A DNA stretch of 64,000 nt from Carettochelys insculpta (taxonomy: Eukaryota; Chordata; Testudines; Carettochelyidae). The position numbers and the translations under genes were made by a program. The stretch covers positions 204,583,501 to 204,647,500 of the forward strand of contig NC_134139.1 of assembly GCF_033958435.1 (NCBI RefSeq), written 5' to 3'. The notes below the pieces were generated by a model. The model was not told the DNA's origin. It worked only from the letters and a program-made list of their open reading frames with translations, and did not search any database. Positions 1 to 10,465 of the stretch are shown in pieces (within the stretch, counting starts at the first letter, position 1; each line of letters starts with the position of its first letter).

Positions 1-406
1 GTGAGTTCTTTTGGAAAAACCAGGCCTTTTCTGAAAGAACCCATGAAGTGCCTATACATAAAAAGCACTCTTAATCTGAAATTGAAAGAACACAGTACTT
101 TTTCTGGAGGCCCTCTTCCTCTCCCAGATGAGGAAGAACGCCTTTTTCCAGAAGATTCTTTCAGAAAAAATGTGTATAGACGTCCCAGGGGGCCTTTTTT
201 TTAAAAAAAAGAGCAGTCCTCATAGTGTCGGATTTTTCTATCCCAGGCCTGTTCTTTCGAAAGAGCAGGGGCTGTGTGGATGCTCTTGACCGATTTTTTG
301 ATTCGCTTTTTTTTGCGTGTAGATGCGCTTTTTCAAAATAAGTTTTTTCAGAAGAGATCTTCTGGAAGAACTTCTTTCAAAAGATCACTGTACTGTAGAC
401 GTAGCC
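1..406. mobile_element. Harbinger-type MITE, left part cut by window edge
   Basis: Non-coding A/T- and TTCGAAAGA-rich sequence whose right end (TGTAGACGTAGCC, 394-406) is the inverse of the GGCTATGTCTACA terminus shared by many elements in this window. The interior carries repeated TTTCxGAAAGA words that fold on each other. The 67-codon open frame at the very start is a by-product of this composition. The family call rests on the terminus only. Confidence 0.55.
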
Positions 407-575
407 TTGTTTCCAGTGTATAGCCAGCACAAAAGAGCATTGTTCGGCCAATTCAATGAACATGGGCATGGATGGTGATGTATCAGTTTGAGGAGAGCAG
501 GAAAGGCTTTGACGGATTAGATGGAGTCTAAAGAGTTCTGTGAGATAACAGAAAAGAATGTTCTTCACACTTTCT

Positions 576-855
576 GGCCGTGTCTACATGAGCCCCAAAC
601 TTCGAAATGGCCATGTAAATGGCCATTTAGAAGTTTACTAATGAAGCGCTGAAATACATATTCAGTGCCTCATTAGCATGCGGGCAGCCGCGGCACTTCA
701 AAATTGACGCGGCTCGCCGCCGCGCGGCTCGTCCCGACGGGGCTCCTTTTCGAAAGGACCCTGCCTACTTCGAAGTCCCCTTATTCCCATCTGCTCACAG
801 ATGGCCCCTTCTTTACATGGCCATTTCGAAGTTTCGGGCTAGTGTAGACATAGCC
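576..855. mobile_element. Harbinger-type MITE
   Basis: Terminal inverted repeats GGCCGTGTCTACATGAG (left) and, as reverse complement of the right end, GGCTATGTCTACACTAG. The element is flanked by a 3-bp TCT direct repeat (573-575 and 856-858). The two arms share inverted segments (CTTCGAAATGGCCATGTA). A CpG-rich patch sits in the middle (about 680-750). No coding capacity. Confidence 0.75.
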
Positions 856-944
856 TCTATTGGGCAAAAGAAGACAGGGCTTCCCTTATTTGAGGTTTGA
901 AGCAAAGGTATGTATTTTATCTGAGACCAAGGCAAAGAGCAAAG

Positions 945-1020
945 ATTGCCTAGTGGTTAAGACGCATGCCAAGGACTTGGGAAACCTGGGTTCAAATTCA
1001 CTTGTATTTTAGCAAGCTAG
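945..1020 (+). repeat. tRNA-like SINE head (MIR/CORE-SINE type)
   Basis: Contains an A-box-like GTGGTTAAGACGC and, about 35 bases on, a B-box-like GGTTCAAATTC, the arrangement of a tRNA-derived SINE head. There is no clover-leaf closure, so it is not a tRNA gene. From here to about 2340 I see only weak pieces, including a MIR-tail-like stretch near 1710-1790. Confidence 0.45.
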
Positions 1021-2394
1021 CTTGAGTACAGGTAACAAGAGTACATCTACCTGAGCTGCCATTCACTCCCCTCACTACACCATAGATGTACCCTTCATGT
1101 TATCAGTTCCTCATCAGCATTTTACAGATAACAGCCCTGACCTGCTACACAGGGATGTTCTGATAACTATATTAAAAACTAGAAGATGTTCCAATACTAC
1201 GGACTAGGACCTTATACATACCACAGATTAGGCCTCCTCTGATCCAGCCCTCATCAATATCCTGACTTTCACTGCTACAACTCATCCCTTTCACAGAGTG
1301 CTGAGAAGATTAGTCACCTCTCCAGAGCTGGCCCAATCCTGCACACCCACATGCTTGGAACATTTCTTGCTTGCAAGACTTTTCAGTCACCTTATAGACA
1401 AGATTGACTGTCTCTGGATCAAATTAGTTGATTCTGTTGGATCAGGGGCGGGGTGTGTGTGTGTGTCAAATCTGGCATCTTTCCTTCTCGGGGCTGAATC
1501 AGTTTTGTTCTGAAGATTCATGGGGACTTTTGCACTATGACCTGCAATTTGACCATTCACAACAGGTTAGTGGAAAACACTGGGTATGCTGTTGCTAAAA
1601 ATAGTCACCCTTGCCTGGAGGAGCACTGATGCCAGCACCCCATAAGCATCTGTTAAGCTTTTACCGAAGGAGTAACTTCTTGACATGCAACTCCCAATTT
1701 TTTAGATATTTATTATGACAATATCCCTGTGAGGAAGGGTAGGGTTATCATCTGTAAAAAAGGGTTGGGGGACTGAGGCACAGACAGACGAAAGCCACAT
1801 CTACATTGAATGTTTGTCAGTTGCTGCTCTAACTTTCCCCTTCTGGGGGGAAGTTTTTGGAAAGCGGATGTGGACGTGCAGTCCTGACATTTTCCAGAGC
1901 CTCTTCAAAAAAATCTAGTCTTGTCATAAAATGAGATAAGAAGTATCTGTGCAACATCGAGGACCTGGACAAAGCTCAAGTATGCATGTTGATTCTTTGC
2001 ATCTATATCAATTGTCTTCAGTAAAGCAGAGCTTGAGTGCAAGCCCTGGCAGAATGATGTTTATGTGGTTTTATTTTTTCCCTTCTAAGAGCAGGGAGGG
2101 CAATTGTGAAAAACTGCATTTAATCAATAAGAGTGCTCTCACACCCTCATAACCACCTCTGGTCCAGCACTGGATCCCTCTTTTTCAGTGCATTAGATCA
2201 GTGCCAAAACTACAGCATCTACCTGCTGCAGGGGCCAAGGTATTCAAGGGGCCTATATAATTTTCATGAAATCTCTTATTGTCCTCTAATCACCACAGAG
2301 TTACACTTAATCCTTTCCTTCCACCTATCACTTTGGCAACCTGCTTAGCCTTAGGTGAGACATAAGCAACCATAGCAAAGGCCCTACTTTCATT

Positions 2395-2650
2395 TATACT
2401 ACAAGGAGGCGTGGACTAATCAGCGGGCAGAGCAGAGAAGTGGGAGTCTGGAGAGCTAAATTATGTTTTTGGCTCTACTAAACACTCGCTCTTGGACCAT
2501 GAACAAGTCACATTACCTCATTGTTAATCTGTTTCTAGCCACACTTGCTAAAAAAAATCAGGATAATGACACTTACGCTTTTCACATCTACATGCGAAAA
2601 CTGCTAAGTGTTATTTCTATTTGTATTAGTTCAGACTCTGAAGAAGAGCT
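2395..2650 (+). repeat. Old CORE-SINE/MIR-like copy
   Basis: The order of segments (tRNA-like head with GGCAGAGCAGAGAAGTGGGAGTCTGG, then TTGGACCATGAACAAGTCAC, then GGATAATGACACTTACGC) follows a MIR/CORE-SINE in sense orientation. The 139-codon open frame from 2463 overlaps this repeat and is not a gene. The stretch 2660-4600 holds nothing I can recognise. Confidence 0.5.
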
Positions 2651-4604
2651 GAAGAAGGTGGTTAAAGAGTGTTTGCTAGGATTCCCTGCACTCAAGATCA
2701 GTTACCCATTTATTTCATCTTGTATGAAGATGTTGAACGATGACAGATATGAGACCTCACTTGCACTAAACAAATGCAGTAATACTTTACTGATGCTTAG
2801 AATAAATTATCTGGAAAAGCCAATCAATAAATCCATAAAATGTCTTCTATCTACTGAGCCAAAGGACATTATTCTGATATAGCGAACTTTTAAATGAGCA
2901 AGTCTACACGTCATATCAGATGATGCAGTTCATTTGTACCCTCCCTAGTCCAGGTGCCATTTTAAGAAAAGCACTCCAAGTGCAGCCTGGGAAATGCTAG
3001 GCTGGAGTGCTGATATACTGCAGGCCATACCTCTGAACCAGTGGCAGCGGGAGGAAATTGAGGGTAGATGTCATATCCAGCCCACAGTCTAACATGATGG
3101 TGGTGGATTTGAACTTGAGCACGTTGCATGGCAAGGTCGGATGCCCTGACAAACAATACTGAAAGAAGAAAACTAGAATTAGCAAAGAATCAACCATAAC
3201 GAAGGACAAGCTGAAAAAGTCACAAACTGTCATTTATTATTTAAAAAAAAAAAAAAGACAACAGCATAAGGGGCCATATGAGGCCTCTTGGCACGGAGCC
3301 CCGCCAGGGACAAGTTGTACAAATGTAGCCGACATGAGCAGCAGCTCTGTGTACGCCACTTGCTTCTGAATAACACCAGAGATGGATGTTTATATAACCT
3401 CCTCTGTAATGAAGAATCCTATATGCTTTGCAAACTTAATAAGCCAAGATCTAAATTACATATGAGAGAGAACTGAGAGGCAGGCACCTCTGGTATGGAG
3501 CATGGCAAATATATGAAAATGCTCAGCAACACCGTGGAACTATGTAAACCACAAAGAGAAGGAGAATATGGCATATGATTAAAACTGGTGGGATAACATC
3601 AGTGCTCAATTGAACATGGAGCCAGGACATGAGGGCATCTGTTCTCCTACCTGTGATTTGTAATGACCTCAAATGGAGGAGTTGGGTTTTTTTATATACC
3701 AAAGACATTACTTCTGGCAGCACGGCATCTCTTTCTCATTATTTAAATACAAAATACGGCCATAATCACTATATAAACTGAAAGCTTTTCACACAGACAT
3801 TTCAAAACTAAACTGACTAAAACTGATTTTAAAAGCTCCGTTTATTTTTAAATAATGTATTACATTTTACTCTGTTTAGAGAATAAGGGAGATTTGTCAA
3901 TTTCACTTTCTAGCTCTGACCCTCCATATTAGCACAGAACTGAAATATTTGAGTTAAAACTCTTGAGAGACTGCTGGTATCCACTGCTAAAGAAGATGTT
4001 TTCATTTATATTTGAAAAATCATGAAGACATTTCCACATTAGATTTGTAACTACTTAAGTTTTAACTTTAAATCACAAACCTACGTAACTCAACAGCATT
4101 CCTTTAAATTCTGCCTTCTTACAGCACAGCATTAAGAGAAGGCCTTGCAGTGTTGGGGCATAAAATATATGAAGAGTGACAATTAAGTGTCAATTTTTCC
4201 CCAGTGTAAAATTAAGCACATGCGTAACTCTTTGTATGACTGAAATCATATGTAACTTGCCACCACAGATCCAACAACTTGGAGGAGATGTGTTGGAAAG
4301 ACAAAATAATTTTTGTGTGCCCTAATTAAATAAAGGCAGCATATATACAATAGAGTTTGCTGCTGGATTTGCCTTTATAATCAGCAGCAGCAGCAAATAC
4401 ATGAATGAAAGCCAATTAAAATCAGTGGTCATCATTCAATTGATTTCAATGAGCTTTGGAGCTGGTGTGCACTGCTTGGGACTGGTGCCTATTTTTTTCT
4501 TCATGTTGTTCTTCCAAATTTAAAACAAATAAATGAGGGGCCAGGATGAACTTGCCAAAAACCCTGACTATCACTTGTAACCCTAGACAGAAACTCAAGA
4601 AAAA

Positions 4605-4930
4605 GAGCTACATAAGAACACAGACTGGGTGAGACCAAAGGTCCATCTAGATCAATATTCTGTCTTCCGTCAGTGACCATTGCCAGCTGCCCAGAGGGAA
4701 CGAACAGAACAGGCAATCATCAAGTTATCCATTCCATATCATTCATTCCCAACTTCTGGCAAACAGAGACTAGGAACAGCATCCATGCACATCCTGTCTA
4801 ATAGCCATTGATGGACCTATTCTCTAGGAATTTATCTAGTTCTTTTTTGAACTCTGTTAATAGTCCTGACCTTCACAACATCCTCTGGCAGAGTTCCACT
4901 GTGCATTGTGTGAAGGAATACTTTATTTTG
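4605..4930 (-). repeat. CR1 LINE 3' end, antisense
   Basis: Carries the reptile CR1 3'-terminal segment in reverse complement, recognisable by ACTGGGTGAGACCAAAGGTC, CTTCTGGCAAACAGAGACTAG, TAGCCATTGATGGACCTAT and TTCACAACATCCTCTGGCAG. It is 5'-truncated, as is usual for CR1. It forms the left arm of a roughly symmetrical nest with the CR1 piece at 5590-5790. Confidence 0.85.
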
Positions 4931-4934
4931 TTTA

Positions 4935-5000
4935 ACAAATTTAGTTGGGCAGACATTTTCATGGGTAAAACCCACTTCATCAGATGCACTGGAGTGGAAA
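4935..5000 (-). ncRNA. Penelope-like repeat tail with hammerhead-like core
   Basis: On the minus strand the sequence reads CTGATGA, then GTGGGT and ACCCAT arms around a UUU loop, then GAAA. This is the conserved layout of a hammerhead ribozyme (CUGANGA, stem II, GAAA). One extra A lies between the core and stem II. Penelope-like retroelements are known to carry hammerhead motifs. Of the copies here this one has the best core, but activity is unknown and stems I and III are not convincingly paired. Confidence 0.4.
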
Positions 5001-5032
5001 TTCAGAAGCAGGAAAAAAAATATATATATATA

Positions 5033-5336
5033 CAGTTTGACCATCTCTAGTCCAGCGACAAACCAGAGAATTTGCAGAACCATGGAAGGTCAGTATTAGC
5101 TAGCAGCATCAACACTTCCACTGCTTACTGGGCTCTTAGAAGATACTTAAAGGTAAATTACCACTAAATAACAGCACAGAACACTGAAAGCCAGGACTGG
5201 TGTCTGCAAACAAACTTTATGCAGCCATGTGAAACTCAGTCGGATGTCCACCTATCATGAGTGTGGTCAACTAAAATTATGCCGGACCACAGATGTTGCC
5301 AGACCAGAAAGTGTGAGACTAGAGAGGTTCAACCTG
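5033..5336. mobile_element. Short pogo/Tc1-mariner-like element
   Basis: Begins CAGTTTGACCATCTCTAGTCC and ends in the inverse (GACTAGAGAGGTTCAACCTG), with a TA dinucleotide on each side (5031-5032 and 5337-5338), as expected for Tc1/mariner-type insertion. It is a 304-bp internally deleted member of the same family as the longer copies at 13693, 21534 and about 47820. Confidence 0.7.
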
Positions 5337-5338
5337 TA

Positions 5339-5585
5339 GTAGTATATCAAAAGAAAGGAGATACTTATCAAGCATAGGACCATGTTAACAAACTTAAATC
5401 AGTCAGGGTGCTAACACTGGTCCTACACTTTATAAACATCTCCCTTCTTTTGATATACTAGTGTGTGTGCTTGTAGATAATCCTGATCTCTGTATTTCCA
5501 TGCCCAAGCATCTGAAGAAGTGAGTTTTACCTCTGAAAGTTTATGCCCAAATAAAGGTTAGTCTTTAAGGTGCTATGAAAGCTAT
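5339..5585 (+). repeat. Penelope-like repeat with internal hairpin
   Basis: An imperfect inverted repeat (AGTATATCAAAAGAAAGGAGA at 5339 against its complement ending at 5461) is followed by a degenerate hammerhead-like core (CTGAAGA then GAAA, 5511-5537). Next comes the common tail GTTAGTCTTTAAGGTGC. Its opposite-strand partner is at 4935-5000. Confidence 0.45.
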
Positions 5586-5589
5586 TAGC

Positions 5590-5790
5590 TAGGATGAGCA
5601 AAGATGGTGACCCTAGCATCTGTTTGTCAGAAGCTGTGGATGGGTGACAGGGAATCACTTGATTACCAGTTGTTTACTTCCTGTTGGGCATCTGACACTG
5701 TCCACTATCAGAAGAGACAGGATACTGAACCAGAAGGACCTTTGGTCTGAACCAGTATGGCCATGCTTCTATAACTATCTGCAAAATCAG
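5590..5790 (+). repeat. CR1 LINE 3' end, sense
   Basis: Sense-strand CR1 tail: TTTGTCAGAAGCTGTGGATGG, then GACACTGTCCACTATCAGA, then GGACCTTTGGTCTGAACCAG, ending ATGGCCATGCTTCTATAAC. It is about 200 bp and clearly diverged from the antisense copy at 4605-4930, so the two are probably separate insertions. Confidence 0.8.
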
Positions 5791-5814
5791 AATTTTAACC
5801 TACCCACCCATTAA

Positions 5815-5945
5815 CCTCATTTTACAGTAGTAAATTAAATCACAGTGAAGGTAAGTGATATGCCCAAAGTCACAAAACAAGCCAGATATGAAGTCAAAAC
5901 CCCACAGGAGTTCCACCTCACAAGCCTGTGCCCTATTTCAATACA
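5815..5945 (-). repeat. MIR-like SINE, antisense
   Basis: CATTTTACAGTAG, AAGTGATATGCCCAAAGTCAC and AGATATGAAGTCAAAACCCCA follow the order of an antisense MIR core and tail. Old and diverged. Confidence 0.55.
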
Positions 5946-6668
5946 CGCCTCGCCACTGGGAAACTTTTTCAAAGTAAGGCAAAGTCATTTCAGAGTCCTT
6001 TCAAGGCCAAAATCACTCCGAGGTAAAGAACTCAGAATCTGGGTTCACACATCCTGGAACTGACTAAGGCTCTCCAATATTCGAGACAAGGAATGGCAGC
6101 CTCTGATGATTTTCAGTGTGGGCCACCTGACCTACACACCTCCGAACCTTTCTGCAATAAACCCCCTCAGAAGCATTCCCTACTCTACCACCCCCTCCCG
6201 GCCTCCCACTGCAGCTACCCCAGCCTTTCACGGGGAGTCTCTGGTCATCTTCAGAAGCAGAGAATCTGGATTCTCGGCAGGCCCTTCGCCTTCCCCGGTC
6301 CCATACCCCAGTGCTGACTGGGGTCTTTGATCGCTCTCCACACGTACGGAAGACAAACCTCCCCTCCCCATGCGCCTCTGCTGGCGCCTCGCCGTGCCTC
6401 AGTTTCCCCAGCTGTGGGCAGGAGAGCGGCGCAGGACTGAGGTTGAAGCCTCTAAAGCTCAGGAAAAGAGCTGAGGCCCACTCAGGTAACCATGACAACC
6501 AGGCCAGGCCTGAAGCTCAGGACATCCCCACTCCATACACGAGGTGGGGACCAGGGGGAACCCTTCAGCCCGGCCCCATTCTGATTACAAAGACTCACCA
6601 GCTTCATGCTTTACCCGGCCGGCGCTATTGACTGGGACCATCCCTTTCCTAGCCCTCTCCCACGCCCA

Positions 6669-6690
6669 GCATCATGGGACTTGTAGTCCC
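6669..6690 (-). promoter_or_regulatory. ZNF143/Staf-type site 1
   Basis: GCATCATGGGACTTGTAGTCCC is a near match, on the minus strand, to the Staf/ZNF143 element ACTACAATTCCCAGCATGC found in many vertebrate promoters. First of four within about 220 bp. Confidence 0.7.
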
Positions 6691-6745
6691 ATTCCCTCTC
6701 TCCCCGCCCAGGATGAAGTCATGCCCGGCCTCCCCTTCCCCAGGG

Positions 6746-6767
6746 GCATCCTGGGAGTTGTAGTCCC
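6746..6767 (-). promoter_or_regulatory. ZNF143/Staf-type site 2
   Basis: GCATCCTGGGAGTTGTAGTCC, same orientation as site 1 and starting 77 bp after it. Confidence 0.75.
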
Positions 6768-6813
6768 TTCCTCTCCTGAGACCCGCTTTCCGTTGGCGTG
6801 CCGTTGCTGACGG

Positions 6814-6834
6814 GCATGCTGGGAGTTGTAGTCC
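6814..6834 (-). promoter_or_regulatory. ZNF143/Staf-type site 3
   Basis: GCATGCTGGGAGTTGTAGTCC is the best match of the four, including the GCATGC end. It starts 68 bp after site 2. Confidence 0.8.
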
Positions 6835-6872
6835 TCGGTTTCCGGCTCTCCTCTTCACCCAGGGGAGGGGGG

Positions 6873-6890
6873 AACTACAACTCCCAGGGT
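6873..6890 (+). promoter_or_regulatory. ZNF143/Staf-type site 4, inverted
   Basis: AACTACAACTCCCAGGGT lies in the opposite orientation to sites 1-3, lacks the GCATGC end, and sits just upstream of the probable transcription start zone. Confidence 0.65.
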
Positions 6891-6928
6891 CTCATAGCGG
6901 CGGCAGGTGGGAGCTTGGATGTTGATAT

Positions 6929-6940
6929 TAACATGGCGCT
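6929..6940 (+). promoter_or_regulatory. YY1-type motif overlapping an upstream ATG
   Basis: TAACATGGCGCT resembles the AANATGGCG core bound by YY1, which often sits just downstream of transcription starts in TATA-less promoters. The ATG inside it opens the 13-codon frame described separately. Confidence 0.5.
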
Positions 6941-6974
6941 TGCCAGACAGACAAAGACAGTCAGTCTGGTGTGA
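6933..6974 (+). CDS. Possible upstream open reading frame, 13 codons
   Basis: ATG at 6933 within the YY1-type motif opens a short frame that reads MALARQTKTVSLV and stops at TGA 6972-6974, inside the probable first exon. Its start context is weak (C at -1, A at -2) though the base at -3 is A. It could lower translation of the main frame, or simply be chance. No protein function is proposed. Confidence 0.3.
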   Translation: MALARQTKTVSLV

Positions 6975-7172
6975 TTGAGCCAAAAAAAAAGAGCAGGGGG
7001 GTGGGGGGATTTTCTCTTGGGGGGGCCAGGGAGGGGGGATTGGAAGCTGAAGGATTTTCACCCCCCACTGCTCCCCTCCCTCTGCACCCCCATTATTCTC
7101 CCCCTCACACTGGGGCTGGGGCTCCCCCACTCGTGCTGGTCCATGGTGAGGTGAAGTGACCAGGATCCAGAG

Positions 7173-10100
7173 GTGAGTGTTACTCGGGGCGGCGGACGGG
7201 GGAACCGGGCTGCTTTTGGGGCGACAGGGGGTGGGTCCCCTGAGCTGGAGCCCGGTCTGCCTGGGGGAGGTGAGCCCAGGAGTAGAGGGGAGATTCCTTG
7301 AGCCCTTGGAGCACAGGCGGTGTTAGGTGGATTTGGGGATGGGAGGTCCCCTAATCTTGTGATGGGTCTGGGGGTGATGGAAGGGGAGATCCCCTTCGTC
7401 GGTGGTGGATTTTGTTGGGAGAGTTCAGTACAAGGGATCTGGGTGGCTCCTTGTATCCTTGGAGTGGGGGCAGGGATGTATCCCCTAGACAGGCTTGTTT
7501 ATTGCTGGGGGAGTTGAGCACTGTGATTTTATTAAGGGCAGGGACGGTCTTCTTGGTTTCCTTGTAATGCATGCTGTGGGTGAGGTTGGTTTTGGGGTAC
7601 GGAGGAGTAGGGGGGTAGTGAGGGGAAGGAATCCCTTTAGGCTGGGTTGGTTTTTGCCGAGGAGTTTGATGCTGGGATGGGAAAGGCTGATGGCTCCTTG
7701 TGCCCTTGAAGCACAAAACTGTGTGAGAGCAACGGTGTATGGGGAATGGTATTTGCACCAGGGTAGGCTTGGTTCTGGTGGACTTGGGGTGTCTGAGCTT
7801 TGTGTGGTCATTCTCATTGCTTGAAATAGGGGACAGGTAAAAGAGAGGAGGACAGGGACAGCTTCTCATGCTGCTTGCAGGAGGCTGGGGTGTGTTGAGA
7901 TATTCCACGAGCTGTTCTAGTTTTGCAGGGGAGTTGAACACAGGGCTGGCTGGGCGGGGGAGAATTAGGGAAGAAGGCAGGCACCTTGTCCAATGTTGAG
8001 ATACTATAGTGATGAGTGCACTATTAATACTTAGATTATATTCTTAAGATACAGCATGTATGTGGCATGACTTAAGGTGAAAGAAGAGAAGGTTGGTGTT
8101 TGTTGCTGAGGAATTTAATACTAGCCTATGGGGAGGAAGACAGGGAAGGTAGCTTTGAAGCAAATAATGTGTCCATGAAGGACTTAGGAGAGGGAGGGTC
8201 CGTATTAAGAGGAGAGAATCTATGTCAGTAGTTTTGGCCGTGAGTGGGTGCAGGGGATGCTACAGTGCTTTTATGTTGTATGTCCAAGACACTAGTGATA
8301 GCTTACTAGGAAAACAAATCAGCTTGATATAAAAGAAAACGCATGCATGACGAGGAAGAGACGACAGGTGAGAAACATAAGGGCGTGTTGTAGCTGATGT
8401 GTTAAACACTTCCGAGCAGTGGGTGGGCATGGGAATGTGGCTCCTTGAATGTATGGAAAGTGAGACTGGGTGGGGTGTATATTTTGTTTTTACTTTTGAT
8501 AATAGGGTCAGATTTTGAGGTGAGGGGAGAGTGTTAAAATTGTTTCTATATTTGTATCTGGGACATTCTTTCTAATGAGGCTGGAGAAAGTGGTAGGGAA
8601 TTCTGCTAGTCAGTTACATTCTCTTTTTATGTTTTGCTTTGTTGTGGAATTAAAAATGTGGGCAGGATAGTTTTCTTTGAGGTGTAAATATACATGCAGC
8701 AAGATGAACTGAGTTGGGCTTATGTTCTTCAGTTTTGGTCTATGGGAAGGGGTGGTTCAAAGTGCCTCTAAATGTGTCTGCAGGGTGTTTATCTGGAAAC
8801 AATTTTTGCATTAGCTCTGAACAATCTTTTGCTCATGTGTTTTATTTCCTCTCCTCCTCCAAATAGGGAAGGAAAGGTTGCTTTTGGAGCTGGAGGAGAA
8901 GAGGAAGTATGATGCACATTCCCACTTCCCTGTCTGTGAAGTCCTATATACTTAGTTTGTTCTGGAGTTCAAATAACGCTGGCAGCACAGAGGGAGGTGA
9001 TTTCAAGTGCTCAATGCATATGGACTGAAAGTGGAGGATGCTAAATTTAACAGCTTAGGGCACTGATTTGGAAAGAGTAAGTCTGCTAGGTACTGGTAGT
9101 GTGCCCCTCTCTCAAAAATGAGAGGGAAAGAAATAGGAGACTGAACTGATGAAGGGGATGCAATTTGCATGACTGATGCTATACAAAACAACTTTATTTT
9201 GTGTAAACTGCTTGTGCTTGGCACTCAACTCAGCTAGCTAAACCCTGGAGTGCCTCTCTGGATCCTGTGATATCACTAGCTCATTTCTGCAGGGCTCATC
9301 AGGTGCAGAAGCCTCTCTGCTTCCTTCCTGGGATGGTGCAGCTGGCATCTGATTTCCTCTCTGGATGGGAGAGGAGGAGTCCTGTGCAGTTGTTTTTTTT
9401 CCTTTGAGATGATTGCATTTTCTTTGGCCTCGCTGTTCCCTGCCTCATTAGGAGAAACAGCATCTATATTTGTTTACCACTATGCCATGCCAGTGGGGAT
9501 GTCTGGAGTAGTGGATAAGTGGGTGTGTGTGCATTCATCACAATAACATTTTTCCCCCCTCCATCCATTGTTGTAAGATCATGTTAGGACACATTTTTGC
9601 AACAGCAGGCTGTAAGCTTCATTTATTTGTGTTTTTGGACACTCCTTCTTTCCTGGGTTATCTGTTTCTGAGCCAGATCCCCAAGGAAAGGGTAGGGGCA
9701 CAAGCAGCATATTACATATACATGGCTGGAACTTCTTTAAGTTCAGACAGACTTTCTCCTTTGGGTTGCAAAAATTACTTGCCATCTCTCTGTGTTACAG
9801 GAATGCTTAGAATCTCTGTGATGGTAGGATTATGCTTAATCTGTCTGTAAATGGATGTGCTTGCATTTGAGAGTACTATCTATTTTCTCTTATGCAAAGA
9901 TTCTTCAGCTTTATCACCATATGACAGGCACAGCCTTTTTGTAGGGTTGACAGAATTGTGTAGTGGACTGAGCATGGGATGAGGAACAAGGAATTTGTTT
10001 TATGTTGCTATGTCTATTCCTCCTGTCCCTCCGGTGCAGAACAGCCATTGGAATTTTTATCACTCGGTCATCTAACTGTGATTACAGCAATTCTGCACAA

Positions 10101-10275
10101 CTGCAGTATGTAGACCATCAGGTGTTTTGTAATAGGGCTAACATGGATGAAGCTGCACAATTGCCCGAAGAACAGAAGCACATTTTAAAAAATGCTGTCT
10201 GGACAAGGCCGTCTTTTTGTGCAGTTTTGGAAAAGTCATCTTGACCTGTTGGACTTTTCTAAAGCATCCATTGTT
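7173..10275. other. Presumed first-intron sequence, no recognised element
   Basis: After the donor the sequence stays G-rich to about 8000 and then becomes ordinary A/T-rich sequence. Open frames at 7351-7941 and 7485-7824 on both strands reflect biased composition. A weak MIR-like head may lie at about 9960-10030. I see no gene, RNA or intact transposon. Confidence 0.4.
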
Positions 10276-10279
10276 GTTC

Positions 10280-10465
10280 TAACCTCAGAGGCACTGAGAC
10301 CATGTTACTAGTAAGAGGGAAATCTCTGCTCTACAGCCTTGCCTGAGAGCCAGCTGCCTTTAGCTCATGTGGTAGAGTACATAGCTTTAGCCCTTTATGG
10401 TTGTAGTTTCGGTCCCTCCTGCTGACAACCTGGTCTGTTGGCATTATACTATACTATTAGTTGGG
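10280..10465 (+). repeat. tRNA-derived SINE, family A, copy 1
   Basis: Shares with copies at 40117, 57591 and 53325 the order CCTCAGAGGC, CTCTGCTCTACAGCC, GAGCCAGCTG, then a tRNA-like GCTCATGTGGTAGAG (A box) and a GGTTGTAGTTTCGGTCC (degenerate B box). It is interspersed at non-homologous sites, as a SINE family is. A MIR-like tail follows at 10535-10650. Confidence 0.65.

Larger units (their letters stand above)
6895..7172 (+). other. Probable non-coding first exon of an unidentified gene
   Basis: The right boundary is a strong splice donor, AG|GTGAGT, at 7172/7173. The left boundary is only inferred from the Staf and YY1 cluster. The stretch has no long open frame from an ATG to the donor, so translation would have to begin in a later exon. 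I cannot name the gene. The following roughly 55 kb behaves like intron: A/T-rich, full of transposons, no confident exon until possibly 62934. 5' RNA ends would fix the start site. Confidence 0.5.
6060..7270. promoter_or_regulatory. GC-rich promoter region (CpG-island-like)
   Basis: Base composition becomes clearly G+C-rich here compared with the A/T-rich flanks, CpG dinucleotides are common, and recognisable repeats are absent. The region holds four ZNF143/Staf-type motifs, a YY1-type motif and a strong splice donor. Together these suggest a TATA-less housekeeping-type promoter firing rightwards. Because the Staf motifs lie in both orientations, a divergent leftward transcript is possible, but no leftward exon can be supported. 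Open frames in this block are not convincing proteins. Confidence 0.65.

Noticed and set aside
2463..2882. 139-codon open frame on the plus strand
   Set aside because: Overlaps a MIR/CORE-SINE-like repeat, lacks domain motifs or splice context, and is A/T-rich chance.
6064..6498. 144-codon minus-strand frame in the promoter block
   Set aside because: Biased composition, no domain, overlapped by open frames on the other strand; typical of CpG-rich DNA.
7351..7941. 196-codon minus-strand frame after the first exon
   Set aside because: Proline/serine-rich low-complexity reading of a G-rich intron; opposite strand also open.
10360..10435. Possible tRNA gene (A- and B-box-like)
   Set aside because: No acceptor stem or anticodon arm; same sequence family recurs at 40117 and 57591, so it is a SINE.
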